From Parabacteroides sp. (GTDB taxonomy: Bacteria; Bacteroidota; Bacteroidia; Bacteroidales; Tannerellaceae), in assembly GCA_020026285.1 (NCBI GenBank), contig JAHHQS010000023.1:1-35131 (forward strand): a stretch of DNA of 35,131 bases, read 5' to 3'. Positions 25,596 to 33,421 of the stretch are shown here, one piece after another. The position numbers and the translations under genes are program-made. The stretch's first letter is position 1, and every line of letters starts with the position of its first letter. Below the pieces are notes generated by a model. That model was not told the origin of the DNA and searched no databases. It worked only from the letters and a program-made list of their open reading frames with translations.

Positions 25596-27332
25596 ATGAA
25601 ATTAAACAAAGCATTTGTTTCTTTTCTTTTGGCATCGGCTTTTGTGGGATGTCAGGAAGAAGAGTATGTTCCGGTAAAGACATTTACCGAAGCTAATGAT
25701 CCGGTTGCATTAACTGCTGAAGCAGAGGCTGCCTGGGGTAAAGTGGATAAAACATTAAACGGAGGATGGGCTTGTCCGAATGTGCAGTTCTCTCGTAGCA
25801 TAGTTCCACAGATTTTGGATCTGGAGAAGTTTTCTCTTTCGGCATGGAAGGGTGAGAAGGCTTCTGCTCAGATTATGTTGTGGACTGCTGAAGGAGCGAA
25901 TGGCGTTGAGTGTAAGTTCAATGAGTTTAAATCGGCTGATGCTTCTTTACCGGCTTCTATAGGTCAGGCTCGCTTTGTTCGTTATACAATTGCAGATGAA
26001 CGAAATCCTGATTTCAAAAAGGGTGGACCTCAGACGTTGGTGCCTGATATGTTGGATTCATTGTCTCGTTTCGATATGGCTCCTCGTACTGCTCGCCCGG
26101 TATGGATTACAGTTGATGTTCCTCAGAGTGCAAAGGCTGGTGTTTATACCACAGAAGTTGTAATAACTTATAAAGGACGTGGAAAGATTTCTCTTCCGTT
26201 GGAATTGAATGTGTTGAATCATACGTTGCCTACTCCTGATAAATGGTCTTATCATTTGGATTTGTGGCAGCATCCGGCGGCAGTAGCTCGTGCTCAGGGG
26301 CTTGAAATGTGGAGTGATGCACATTTTGCTGCCTTGAAAGATATCATGACTACATTGGCCAAAGCCGGACAGAAGGTGGTAACTGCCACATTGAACAAGG
26401 ATCCTTGGAATCATCAGTGTTATGATGCTTATGATGACATGATTAAATGGACGCTTCATAAGGATGGTAAATGGAGTTATGACTATAAAGTATTCGATCG
26501 CTGGGTAGATATGATGCTTTCTATCGGTATCAATAAGATGATAAACTGTTATTCTATGGTTCCATGGAATTGTGAACTGGATTATATCGATGAGGCTACA
26601 GGCAAGAAGGTGACTGTCAAGGCCGAACCTGGTAAACCTGAATTTGCAAAGATGTGGGAACCTTTCTTATTGGATTTCAAGAAACATTTGGATCAGAAGG
26701 GCTGGTTGGGCATTACCAACATTGCGATGGACGAACGTTCTCCGGAACAAATGGATGCTGCTGTGAAAGTCTTGGAAAAATGTGCTCCAGAAATGGGATT
26801 CGCGATTGCTGATAATCATAAATCATATAAGCGTTATTCCATGATGCGTGATGTTTGTGTTTCACAAGGACAGAAAGCCGATCATGAAGATATTGTCGCT
26901 CGTCGTGCTCAAGGCTTCAATACGACATTTTATGTTTGTTGTGGTCCGTTCTATCCAAATACATTTACATTCTCTGACCCGTACGAAGCTGAATTGTTAG
27001 GCTGGTATGGTTTAGTTTCCGATTATGATGGAATGTTGCGCTGGGCTTATAATTCATGGCCGGAGAATCCAGAACTTGATTCTCGTTATGGTAACTGGAG
27101 CTCAGGTGATACTTATCTGGTTTATCCGTACAATCGTTCATCTGTCCGCTTCGAAAGATTGATTGATGGTATTGAAGTAGCTGAAAAGGTTCGTATCCTG
27201 CGTAAAGAAGGAGCAAATCTGGATGAATTGAATAAGGTGTTGGATGAAATGAACAATATGAATATCAATGATAGCAAATTGCCTTGGATGAAGATGGTGG
27301 TTAAGGCAAATAAAGCTTTGAACAAGCTCTAA
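25596..27332 (+). CDS. GH123-like glycosidase lipoprotein (DUF4091)
   Basis: A 578-aa lipoprotein (lipobox FVGC, C19). An N-terminal beta-sandwich (to about 210, including VWITVDVPQSAKAGVYT) precedes a TIM-barrel of the GH123/DUF4091 type. The adjacent acid pair D379-E380 in AMDERSPEQM fits the substrate-assisted catalytic Asp-Glu of GH123 beta-N-acetylgalactosaminidases; a YGNWSSGDTYLVYP segment is also typical. The probable role is cleavage of terminal beta-GalNAc from host or microbial glycans at the cell surface. It is monocistronic, with terminators on both sides. Confidence 0.85.
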   Translation: MKLNKAFVSFLLASAFVGCQEEEYVPVKTFTEANDPVALTAEAEAAWGKVDKTLNGGWACPNVQFSRSIVPQILDLEKFSLSAWKGEKASAQIMLWTAEGANGVECKFNEFKSADASLPASIGQARFVRYTIADERNPDFKKGGPQTLVPDMLDSLSRFDMAPRTARPVWITVDVPQSAKAGVYTTEVVITYKGRGKISLPLELNVLNHTLPTPDKWSYHLDLWQHPAAVARAQGLEMWSDAHFAALKDIMTTLAKAGQKVVTATLNKDPWNHQCYDAYDDMIKWTLHKDGKWSYDYKVFDRWVDMMLSIGINKMINCYSMVPWNCELDYIDEATGKKVTVKAEPGKPEFAKMWEPFLLDFKKHLDQKGWLGITNIAMDERSPEQMDAAVKVLEKCAPEMGFAIADNHKSYKRYSMMRDVCVSQGQKADHEDIVARRAQGFNTTFYVCCGPFYPNTFTFSDPYEAELLGWYGLVSDYDGMLRWAYNSWPENPELDSRYGNWSSGDTYLVYPYNRSSVRFERLIDGIEVAEKVRILRKEGANLDELNKVLDEMNNMNINDSKLPWMKMVVKANKALNKL

Positions 27333-27352
27333 GAGGTAATTGTCATACTATA

Positions 27353-27387
27353 AAAAAGTGGTCGGCTGGGTAAGTCGGCCACTTTTT
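27353..27387. terminator. Bidirectional terminator between GH123 and PHP genes
   Basis: A 14-bp stem with two G-U pairs, 27353-27366 with 27374-27387; A5 and T5 ends give U-runs on both strands for the convergent genes. Confidence 0.9.
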
Positions 27388-27394
27388 GTATCTG

Positions 27395-28123
27395 TTAAAA
27401 TGGATTCTTTTTCAAAACCTGTTGAAAGAATTCCGGTTTGTCATTGACGATTAATTCGTCGGGAAATTCTGTTTCCTGTAGAAGAGGATAAATATAGGTA
27501 TAATCGGCAATGGAGAAAGAAATATGTGCGTCACTTCCTAGAATAACGGGTATTTCATATTTCTTGCACAGACGAAGAATCTCTAGATTGTTTCCTCTGG
27601 CCTTTATTTTGTTTCGATGAGGATTCAGAGAACTGTTGTTGATTTCCAGTAGTGTGCCATATTCCTTAGCCGCTTTAACAATAGGTTCGAATGATAGATC
27701 GGCAGTTCCATCGCCCGGATGACTGATGATTTGAACGTACGGATTGGCTATCGCTCCAATCATAGCTGAAGTGTTTTCTTCGACTGTCCCATTCTTATAA
27801 CACAACGAATGAATTCCTGCAATACGGATATCGAGCATTTTCCAATAATATTCATCCAGATCGACCGTCCCCTTGTAATCGATAATATTTAATTCAGAAC
27901 CCAGCATTAAATGAACTCCATACATTTCTCGAGGTACAACATGAATATTCCGGAAATAAATCGGGTTACAAGTGCCGGGAATACCTGGTGCGTGCTCCGT
28001 TATTCCTAATATTTGCAATCCCTTTTCTGAAGCGGCCTTTACCATTTCCTGCAAACTGCTGAATGCATGTCCACTGGCAATGGTATGAGTGTGGACATCC
28101 AAAAGTATATCCTGAGGTTTCAT
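27395..28123 (-). CDS. PHP-domain phosphatase (YcdX-like)
   Basis: A 242-aa single-domain PHP (polymerase and histidinol phosphatase) hydrolase. The metal-site residues of the fold are all visible: H11, H13 and H19 (DVHTHTIASGH), H44 (ITEH), E77 (GSEL), H105 (GIHS), H135 (ISHP), and D198 with H200 (GSDAH), matching the trinuclear YcdX type. It probably hydrolyses a small phosphomonoester; the substrate is unknown. It is the last gene of a leftward group after folC and the MFS gene, but a hairpin lies 18-50 nt upstream of its start, so its expression may be lowered or depend on read-through. Confidence 0.88.
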   Translation of the reverse strand: MKPQDILLDVHTHTIASGHAFSSLQEMVKAASEKGLQILGITEHAPGIPGTCNPIYFRNIHVVPREMYGVHLMLGSELNIIDYKGTVDLDEYYWKMLDIRIAGIHSLCYKNGTVEENTSAMIGAIANPYVQIISHPGDGTADLSFEPIVKAAKEYGTLLEINNSSLNPHRNKIKARGNNLEILRLCKKYEIPVILGSDAHISFSIADYTYIYPLLQETEFPDELIVNDKPEFFQQVLKKNPF

Positions 28124-28140
28124 TTTCTGTTGAATGGATT

Positions 28141-28173
28141 AAAAAGAAGAACGCAGACCGATGGTCCGCGTTC
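28141..28173 (-). terminator. Terminator-like hairpin after MFS gene
   Basis: On the minus strand GAACGCGGACC-type arms pair (28149-28159 with 28163-28173, one A-C mismatch) around a 3-nt loop, followed by TTCTTTTTAA. It lies between the MFS stop and the PHP start and may be a partial terminator within the operon. Confidence 0.6.
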
Positions 28174-28201
28174 AGCATATTTGTTATAAATAATTCCTAT
28201 A

Positions 28202-29617
28202 TTATTTCTGAATGTTAGGTAATTCAAGTCCGTAACCTTTTTTCTTGTCCTCAACTTTCAACCAAAGTCCCAAGAAGAAGGCGAAAACACCAAGACTGGC
28301 GAAGATTAACATTGGAACCGTATAATTGTACTGCAATGGATCTTCAATTCCTGGGTTGACGGCGGCAAGAACTTTACCTATAATCATCGGGAATGCGAAT
28401 AGACCGATATTCTGAATCCAGAAGATTACGGCATAAGCAGAACCCAAAAGGCGGTTATCTACCAACTTTGGAACACTTGGCCATAATGATGCAGGAACCA
28501 GTGAGAATGAAATACCTAAAAGAACAATAGCAGTGAAGGCAACGATCGGGCCTAAAATACTACCTTTCAACATAGGCAAGCCTAGAGCAAAAGTCAAGTG
28601 ACAAATAATCATCAGAATTGCACCGAAGATTAACATAGATGCACCTTTTCCTTTGTGATCAAGGAAATTTCCCAAGAATGGTGTGATAGCTGCAGCTCCC
28701 AATGGGAAGACTGAGAAAATCAAACCTGCCTGTTCTGCTGAGAAGTCCAGGTTACACTGTAACATATTGATTGCATATTTCTGGAATGGGAAAATGGCAG
28801 AGTAATATAATACACAAAGCAATGCTACCAACCAGAATACTTTACTGGAAATAATCTGTCCTAAATCCTTAACCTGGAATGGCTCTTCCGGTTCTTCTCC
28901 GCTTTCACCCATCTGCTGTTCCAGTTTGCGGTCCATAATGAAATAGACACTGAAAGAGATGAAACCAATCAAAAGCAAGATAGAGCAGAACAATACTGGA
29001 CGAGAAACATCTGCAACGCCTCCCCAGTTAGCAATAAGCGGTGAAATTAAAACAGCAGCAGCAACACCAATACGTGCAATTGCCATTTCAAGTCCCATGG
29101 CCAATGCCATTTCTTTACCCTTGAACCATTTTACAATACCTTTGGAAACAGTGATACCGGCCATTTCAACACCACAACCGAACACCATGAAACCCAAAGC
29201 AGCCATCTTGGCTGAAGAAGGCATTCCTTCATAGAAAGGGAAGAAGGTCCAGAAGTCTTTCAGAAATGCCGCTGTCGAAGTCTGATCAAAGCCTTCGGAA
29301 ACAGCCCAGAATTTGATACAGGATCCGATGAACATCAAAGCGCCGGAAAGAAGAGCTGTGTTACGTACGCCAATCTTATCAAGAATGATACCGGCAAAAA
29401 TAAGGAAGAATACAAACACATTCAAGAAAGTTTCGCTTCCCTGATAAGTTCCGTAAGCAGTCGGATCCCATCCTTTGGTATCCTGAAGCATGGCCTGCAA
29501 AGGTGAAAGGATATCCATGAATGTGTACGCAAAAAACATGGCCGAAGCCAATAGAACCAAGGCTGTCCAGCGCATGGCTGGAGAATCCTTCAAAAGTTTG
29601 TTTACTTTTTGTGTCAT
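28202..29617 (-). CDS. MFS transporter, MFSD1-like
   Basis: A 471-aa inner-membrane transporter of the major facilitator superfamily with about 12 hydrophobic segments and a charged central loop (EQQMGESGEEPEEPF). The first-half loop signature appears as GIILDKIGVRN. The segment VPASLWPSVPKLVDNRLLGSAYAVIFWIQNIGL resembles the corresponding part of the animal lysosomal transporter MFSD1, recently described as a dipeptide carrier; this similarity is from memory. The substrate in bacteria is unknown. It starts 18 nt after folC, so the two are almost certainly co-transcribed. Confidence 0.85.
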   Translation of the reverse strand: MTQKVNKLLKDSPAMRWTALVLLASAMFFAYTFMDILSPLQAMLQDTKGWDPTAYGTYQGSETFLNVFVFFLIFAGIILDKIGVRNTALLSGALMFIGSCIKFWAVSEGFDQTSTAAFLKDFWTFFPFYEGMPSSAKMAALGFMVFGCGVEMAGITVSKGIVKWFKGKEMALAMGLEMAIARIGVAAAVLISPLIANWGGVADVSRPVLFCSILLLIGFISFSVYFIMDRKLEQQMGESGEEPEEPFQVKDLGQIISSKVFWLVALLCVLYYSAIFPFQKYAINMLQCNLDFSAEQAGLIFSVFPLGAAAITPFLGNFLDHKGKGASMLIFGAILMIICHLTFALGLPMLKGSILGPIVAFTAIVLLGISFSLVPASLWPSVPKLVDNRLLGSAYAVIFWIQNIGLFAFPMIIGKVLAAVNPGIEDPLQYNYTVPMLIFASLGVFAFFLGLWLKVEDKKKGYGLELPNIQK

Positions 29618-29635
29618 GATGATTATGATTTTAAA

Positions 29636-30949
29636 TTATATTTTCTTTTTCTCTGAGAATAGAGGATATGCATCTGCTACAATAAAAGTACTTCCTCCAA
29701 TAAGAATGAAATCATCGTCATTGGCTTCGTGCATGGCTGCCTTGACTGCAGATGGAACATCAGCATAATTTTTACCTCTTAGTCCATGCTTTTCTGCCTG
29801 GGCTGCAAAATCTTCAACGGGAAGTGCTCGGCTTACCGAAGCTTGTGTGAAATAATAAATGGCATTTTTCGGCATCAGGGCAAGAACTCCGTTAATATCT
29901 TTATCGTTAACCATGCCTGCAATGATTCGTACGTGATTATATTGTCTGCCAACTAATTCCAGTTGTTTGGATATATGTTCCCATCCTCCGATATTATGTC
30001 CTGTGTCACAAACAATTCTTGGCGTTGTGTGGACAGTCTGCCAACGTCCCATCAATCCTGTCAATTCAACGACGTGAGCAAAGGCTTCCTGTACGGCCTC
30101 TGTTGGAATGGGTATATTCATCTGTTTTAGGACAGAGACAGCAGTCAGAACGGTAGCTGCATTATGTGCCTGAACAATACCCCCAAGTTCTCCGGTTATT
30201 TCGCCAAAGAATCTTGTCTTGTAGTGCCATTGATAATCATCTTCATTTAATGAACTTTCTGCTATCGGCTTGATTTGTGTAGAAGCGTAAAGAGGTGCAT
30301 TCATTTCTTGTGCCTTTGAAAGGAAAACATTCATGACCCCTTCTTCTTCAACATCACCAATGACCACTGGAATATTCGGTTTGATGATTCCCGCTTTTTC
30401 AGAAGCTATCGCTTCTAATGTGTTTCCTAAAAATTGAGTATGATCTTTACTGATATTGGTAATGATACTTAAAATAGGAGTGATGATGTTGGTACTATCC
30501 AGTCGACCGCCTAAACCGACTTCTATGATTGCATAGTCTACCTCCTGCTTTCGGAAATATTCGAAAGCCATACTTGAAGTAAGTTCGAAGAATGAAGGTT
30601 GAAGAGGTTCGAAAACCGAACGATATTTTTCAACGAATGAGATAACGTATTCTTCAGAGATCATTTCACCATTAACCTTGATGCGTTCTCTGAAATCAAC
30701 TAAATGTGGAGAAGTAAACAATCCCACTTTAAATCCTGCCTTTTGCAGAATTGCTGCCATCAGGTGGCTGGTCGATCCTTTACCATTTGTTCCTCCAACA
30801 TGAATAATTTTATAATGTTTGTGGGGGTTCCCTAAATAATCATCTAAAGCTTTACTTGTTCCTAAACCTGGCTTGTAGGCAGTTCCACCGCTGTGTTGAA
30901 AGACAGGAATACTTGTAAACAAGTAATGCAACGTTTCCTCGTAAGTCAT
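29636..30949 (-). CDS. folC: Bifunctional dihydrofolate synthase / folylpolyglutamate synthase
   Basis: A 437-aa Mur-ligase-family enzyme that adds glutamate to dihydropteroate and then to tetrahydrofolate, using ATP. It shows the P-loop GGTNGKGST (52-60), FTSPHLVDFRERI, the carbamylated-Lys/Mg region EVGLGGRLDSTN, and ITNISKDHTQFLG followed by EKAGIIK. The C-terminal domain includes DTGHNIGGWE. I start at ATG 30949 rather than an in-frame ATG 11 codons upstream, because a TAATTTTG promoter element at 30970-30977 would place the start of transcription between them. It is the first gene of the folC-MFS(-PHP) unit and is divergent from the TSCPD gene. Confidence 0.95.
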   Translation of the reverse strand: MTYEETLHYLFTSIPVFQHSGGTAYKPGLGTSKALDDYLGNPHKHYKIIHVGGTNGKGSTSHLMAAILQKAGFKVGLFTSPHLVDFRERIKVNGEMISEEYVISFVEKYRSVFEPLQPSFFELTSSMAFEYFRKQEVDYAIIEVGLGGRLDSTNIITPILSIITNISKDHTQFLGNTLEAIASEKAGIIKPNIPVVIGDVEEEGVMNVFLSKAQEMNAPLYASTQIKPIAESSLNEDDYQWHYKTRFFGEITGELGGIVQAHNAATVLTAVSVLKQMNIPIPTEAVQEAFAHVVELTGLMGRWQTVHTTPRIVCDTGHNIGGWEHISKQLELVGRQYNHVRIIAGMVNDKDINGVLALMPKNAIYYFTQASVSRALPVEDFAAQAEKHGLRGKNYADVPSAVKAAMHEANDDDFILIGGSTFIVADAYPLFSEKKKI

Positions 30950-30969
30950 TTTTTTCTTTTTAATTGGCA

Positions 30970-30977
30970 CAAAATTA
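30970..30977 (-). promoter_or_regulatory. Promoter -7 element of folC
   Basis: Minus-strand TAATTTTG matches TAnnTTTG, with an expected leader of about 14 nt. It decides the folC start codon and lies only 14 nt from the divergent -7 element. Confidence 0.65.
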
Positions 30978-30991
30978 GTCAATTTAATTCA

Positions 30992-30999
30992 TATCTTTG
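30992..30999 (+). promoter_or_regulatory. Promoter -7 element of TSCPD gene
   Basis: TATCTTTG matches the consensus. Transcription would start near 31006, before both candidate ATGs (31019, 31031). Confidence 0.65.
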
Positions 31000-31030
31000 C
31001 ACTCCAATAACAAAAAGCATGTTTTATAAT

Positions 31031-31285
31031 ATGGAAAAAAAGCAGATTACGTATGTTCCTCAGGGCAATGTTTGCTCAAAAATGATGGTAGTGGATGTAG
31101 TTGATGGGAAAATAGAAAAAGCTCAAATCATTGGTGGTTGTCAGGGAAATACGCAAGGTGTTTGTGCCTTACTGAAAGGTATGGAGGTAAAAGATGCGAT
31201 CTCGAGAATCGAAGGAATTGATTGTCGTGGCCGTGGAACTTCATGTCCGGATCAATTGGCTCAGGCTCTAAAGCAGGCTCTCTAA
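31031..31285 (+). CDS. TIGR03905-family TSCPD-domain protein
   Basis: An 84-aa protein made of a single TSCPD domain, the module otherwise found at the C-terminus of B12-dependent ribonucleotide reductases. Conserved features are VPQGNVCSK, IGGCQGNTQGV, GIDCRGRGTSCPDQLAQAL; four cysteines (in NVCSK, GGCQG, GIDCR and TSCPD) could bind zinc. Its role as a stand-alone protein is unknown. An ATG at 31019 would add four residues (MFYN) and has the more A-rich leader, so that start is equally possible. It is transcribed divergently from folC. Confidence 0.85.
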   Translation: MEKKQITYVPQGNVCSKMMVVDVVDGKIEKAQIIGGCQGNTQGVCALLKGMEVKDAISRIEGIDCRGRGTSCPDQLAQALKQAL

Positions 31286-31309
31286 AAAATAGAGGCAGCC
31301 TGCCTCTAT
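31284..31309 (-). terminator. Minus-strand intrinsic terminator
   Basis: ATAGAGGCA (31289-31297) pairs with TGCCTCTAT (31301-31309) around 3 nt. On the minus strand it is followed by TTTTTT, but on the plus strand there is no T-run, so it stops leftward transcription before the TSCPD gene. Confidence 0.7.
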
Positions 31310-31461
31310 CTTGTGTGATTTACGGCCAGAATCAAAAAAACTAACATTAAATAAACCTCTCTTCGTTTGCTGACAGTTCTTTCGTTGGCCTTTATTGCAA
31401 AATTTTCTATTTTGGTTTCGAATACCTGTAAGGTATGATTAAATAAGTCTTTAAAAAACAT
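31306..31461 (-). CDS. Possible small tail-anchored membrane protein
   Basis: A 51-aa open frame between two leftward terminators. It is soluble and charged for 35 residues (FETKIENFAIKANERTVSKRRE), then carries one hydrophobic segment (VYLMLVFLILAV) near the C-terminus, like a tail-anchored protein. Its stop codon lies in the stem of the following terminator. I see no promoter and do not recognise the family. It may be chance; an in-frame ATG at 31506 would start inside the upstream hairpin. Confidence 0.25.
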   Translation of the reverse strand: MFFKDLFNHTLQVFETKIENFAIKANERTVSKRREVYLMLVFLILAVNHTR

Positions 31462-31472
31462 TTGACGTTTTC

Positions 31473-31519
31473 TAAAAAAGCTTTGACACTTTTTGAAAAA
31501 GGTCAAAGCTCTTTTTTTT
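31473..31519. terminator. Bidirectional hairpin terminator
   Basis: AGCTTTGAC (31479-31487) pairs with GTCAAAGCT (31502-31510), with extra A-T pairing inside. It is flanked by T8 on the plus strand and by a run of six A (T on the minus strand), so it can end the TSCPD transcript and the leftward dehydrogenase operon. Confidence 0.8.
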
Positions 31520-31533
31520 AATATCCCATGTTT

Positions 31534-32325
31534 TTAGCAGAATACAATTGGTGATGTCAGATTTCGTAAGGTATTCACAACAGACCAGCCTGCTATTTCG
31601 GCTGTAGCACTGTAAACATCAATAACTGCATGTACCTGATCATTCTGTATCTCGACTCTTTGAGTATCTCCTTTGAATTCCGGAGTTGATTGCATGGTGA
31701 CTTGCATCTGTTTAGGTCCGACAGATGCACGAGAAGCAGCAACGGTTACATTTACTTTTGTTGGAAACATCTTTATTGCTTCTGTAGCTGTTCCCTGAAA
31801 TACGATTTTCTGTTCGGATTGTAGGCTTTCGTCGTAAACAGGAGTCCCTTTTAATGCATTCGGGCCTTTTTCATTGAAAAATCGGGCTTTGGCATTTCCC
31901 ATTAATGTGGCAGTCTGAAGAACATCAAAACCTCCTGTGGCACCGGATACAACGTAAAGATGGACACCATTTGCTTTTGCTGTCGACTTTATTTCTTCAT
32001 AGAAGTCATCATCTGCTAAAGCTCCAATAGACAAGGTGACGATTGATGTCCCGTTTTGAAGAGTTGGTAGAGCTATCTCACGTAGGGCAGCAGGAGAGGC
32101 GGCTTCGACCAAATAATCCGGCTTTAGAGCCAGAAGTTCTTCTATGCTCTGGCAGACTTTGCAGCAATGGCCATTTTCCTCCATTCGTCGAGCAAGTATG
32201 TTTGATTTTTCAATTGTTCTTGAAAAGACACCGATCAATTCGTATTCAGGTAATATATTATTCAGTATAGCGTCGGCAACAATGTTGTTCAGTTTGCCGC
32301 ATCCCACCAAGACTAATTTCTTCAT
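31534..32325 (-). CDS. nadX: Aspartate dehydrogenase-like protein (DUF108)
   Basis: A 263-aa cytoplasmic oxidoreductase of the L-aspartate dehydrogenase family, which makes iminoaspartate for NAD synthesis or catabolises aspartate. The N-terminal Rossmann fold has GCGKLNN, where the third Gly of GxGxxG is Asn. VEAASPAALREIALP, LSIGALADDDFYEE, SGATGGFD and the C-terminal DUF108 segment KVNVTVAASRASVG support the family. It is the second gene of a two-gene unit, 11 nt behind the 2-hydroxyacid-dehydrogenase-like gene. The classical nadA/nadB genes are not in this window, so a NAD role cannot be confirmed here. Confidence 0.8.
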   Translation of the reverse strand: MKKLVLVGCGKLNNIVADAILNNILPEYELIGVFSRTIEKSNILARRMEENGHCCKVCQSIEELLALKPDYLVEAASPAALREIALPTLQNGTSIVTLSIGALADDDFYEEIKSTAKANGVHLYVVSGATGGFDVLQTATLMGNAKARFFNEKGPNALKGTPVYDESLQSEQKIVFQGTATEAIKMFPTKVNVTVAASRASVGPKQMQVTMQSTPEFKGDTQRVEIQNDQVHAVIDVYSATAEIAGWSVVNTLRNLTSPIVFC

Positions 32326-32336
32326 TTGTTTATTTT

Positions 32337-33233
32337 TTATAGAGAGTTTAGATAATTATCAATATTAGCCAGTACTTTTTCACTCAAACGGTCAAATGCC
32401 TGACTGGTTCTTCCTGTAGAAACCTGCATGCAGCGAACATTCGGATGATTTACGAGATGTTCTCCTCCAAGTGCTCCAACAGTATCACAATAGCATCGAT
32501 TGTTGCCTTTTAACCATTCTAGAAGAGCATCTTCATCCCATGCTGGAGATAAACCTGTATTAAATAAAATCTTATGATTGCCTAACTTCTCAAACTCTTC
32601 ATGATGAAGTAAAACTGTGTTTTTATTCAGACAACAGAAAACGACATCAGACCATGAAAGTAACTCCTGTAATGGCAGAAAACAATAACCTTTGTTTGTA
32701 GCAGCTTCCTTCCGGCTTCTGGCAAAATAAGCTATGTCTGCTCCAAAGAATTTCATGGCGTCTGCAATCATTCCTCCGGATTTGCCTAAACCTACAATTC
32801 CTACTTTCAAACCGGTTATTTCACGAGGCATTTCTTCCCAGGGATCTTCTCCGAATCCATGCAGACACCGAACCAGTTCGCTGGTGACATATTCAACAAC
32901 GCCTTCATCTCCGTAATCTCTGATGCCAGTAACTGTAATTCCGTTTTCGTTGGCATAAAGAATATCTACATTCGCACTTTCTGGTGCATACAGAGAACAA
33001 CACATCCCGATGTATTTTACATGCTTGCATTGTGCTAAGATATTACGATTTAATGTTGATGTGTAACTAAGCAATACAGCATCGGCATCATCAATCCGTT
33101 TTAATATTTCATCGTCAGAAGAAGGAATATCATTATATACAATCACTTCTTCTGCATAGTCTTTTAATTTATTTTCGGCTGTTGCAATTAAGCTGACAGG
33201 TTCGATAGCTACTAGTTTCTTGAACATTTCCAT
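32337..33233 (-). CDS. 2-hydroxyacid dehydrogenase-like protein with altered catalytic residues
   Basis: A 298-aa protein with the fold of D-isomer-specific 2-hydroxyacid dehydrogenases. The NAD-binding Rossmann motif is intact (VGIVGLGKSGGMIADAMKFFGADIAYFARSR, about 141-170). The usual catalytic Arg (in NTARG), Glu (in LDVxxxE) and His (in TPHxxG) align with L, L and V in FNTGLSPAWDEDAL, CDTVGAL and MQVSTGR. It may therefore have a different chemistry or act only in binding. Transcription starts after a TAATTTTG element about 20 nt upstream, and the aspartate dehydrogenase gene follows within 11 nt. Confidence 0.82.
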   Translation of the reverse strand: MEMFKKLVAIEPVSLIATAENKLKDYAEEVIVYNDIPSSDDEILKRIDDADAVLLSYTSTLNRNILAQCKHVKYIGMCCSLYAPESANVDILYANENGITVTGIRDYGDEGVVEYVTSELVRCLHGFGEDPWEEMPREITGLKVGIVGLGKSGGMIADAMKFFGADIAYFARSRKEAATNKGYCFLPLQELLSWSDVVFCCLNKNTVLLHHEEFEKLGNHKILFNTGLSPAWDEDALLEWLKGNNRCYCDTVGALGGEHLVNHPNVRCMQVSTGRTSQAFDRLSEKVLANIDNYLNSL

Positions 33234-33251
33234 TTAATTAATTGTAAAATA

Positions 33252-33259
33252 CAAAATTA
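33252..33259 (-). promoter_or_regulatory. Promoter -7 element of dehydrogenase operon
   Basis: Minus-strand TAATTTTG matches TAnnTTTG, giving a leader of about 12 nt to ATG 33233. Confidence 0.6.
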
Positions 33260-33421
33260 CAATTAATTTGAGAAGAAGAGAAAATTATATTAATGAATAA
33301 AAAATCTGAATTCATTTAGATAATCAAAATTCTTTATTATATTTACAAGTGAGAAAAAATGTGTCAATTTTATTGACATAATGGCTTAATAATTTGTGAC
33401 AGATATTAAACTATCACTACA

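Noticed and set aside
26058..26459. 133-codon leftward open frame inside the GH123 gene
   Set aside because: No motif, and it lies opposite a well-supported lipoprotein glycosidase.
17483..27332. Possible polysaccharide utilisation locus formed by the GH43 and GH123 genes
   Set aside because: No SusC/SusD pair is present, and the two glycosidase genes are 6.7 kb apart with a sulfur-transfer gene and separate terminators between them.
30950..30982. Upstream ATG for folC
   Set aside because: It lies upstream of the -7 element that would drive folC and adds residues (TNFVPIKKKK) not typical of the family.
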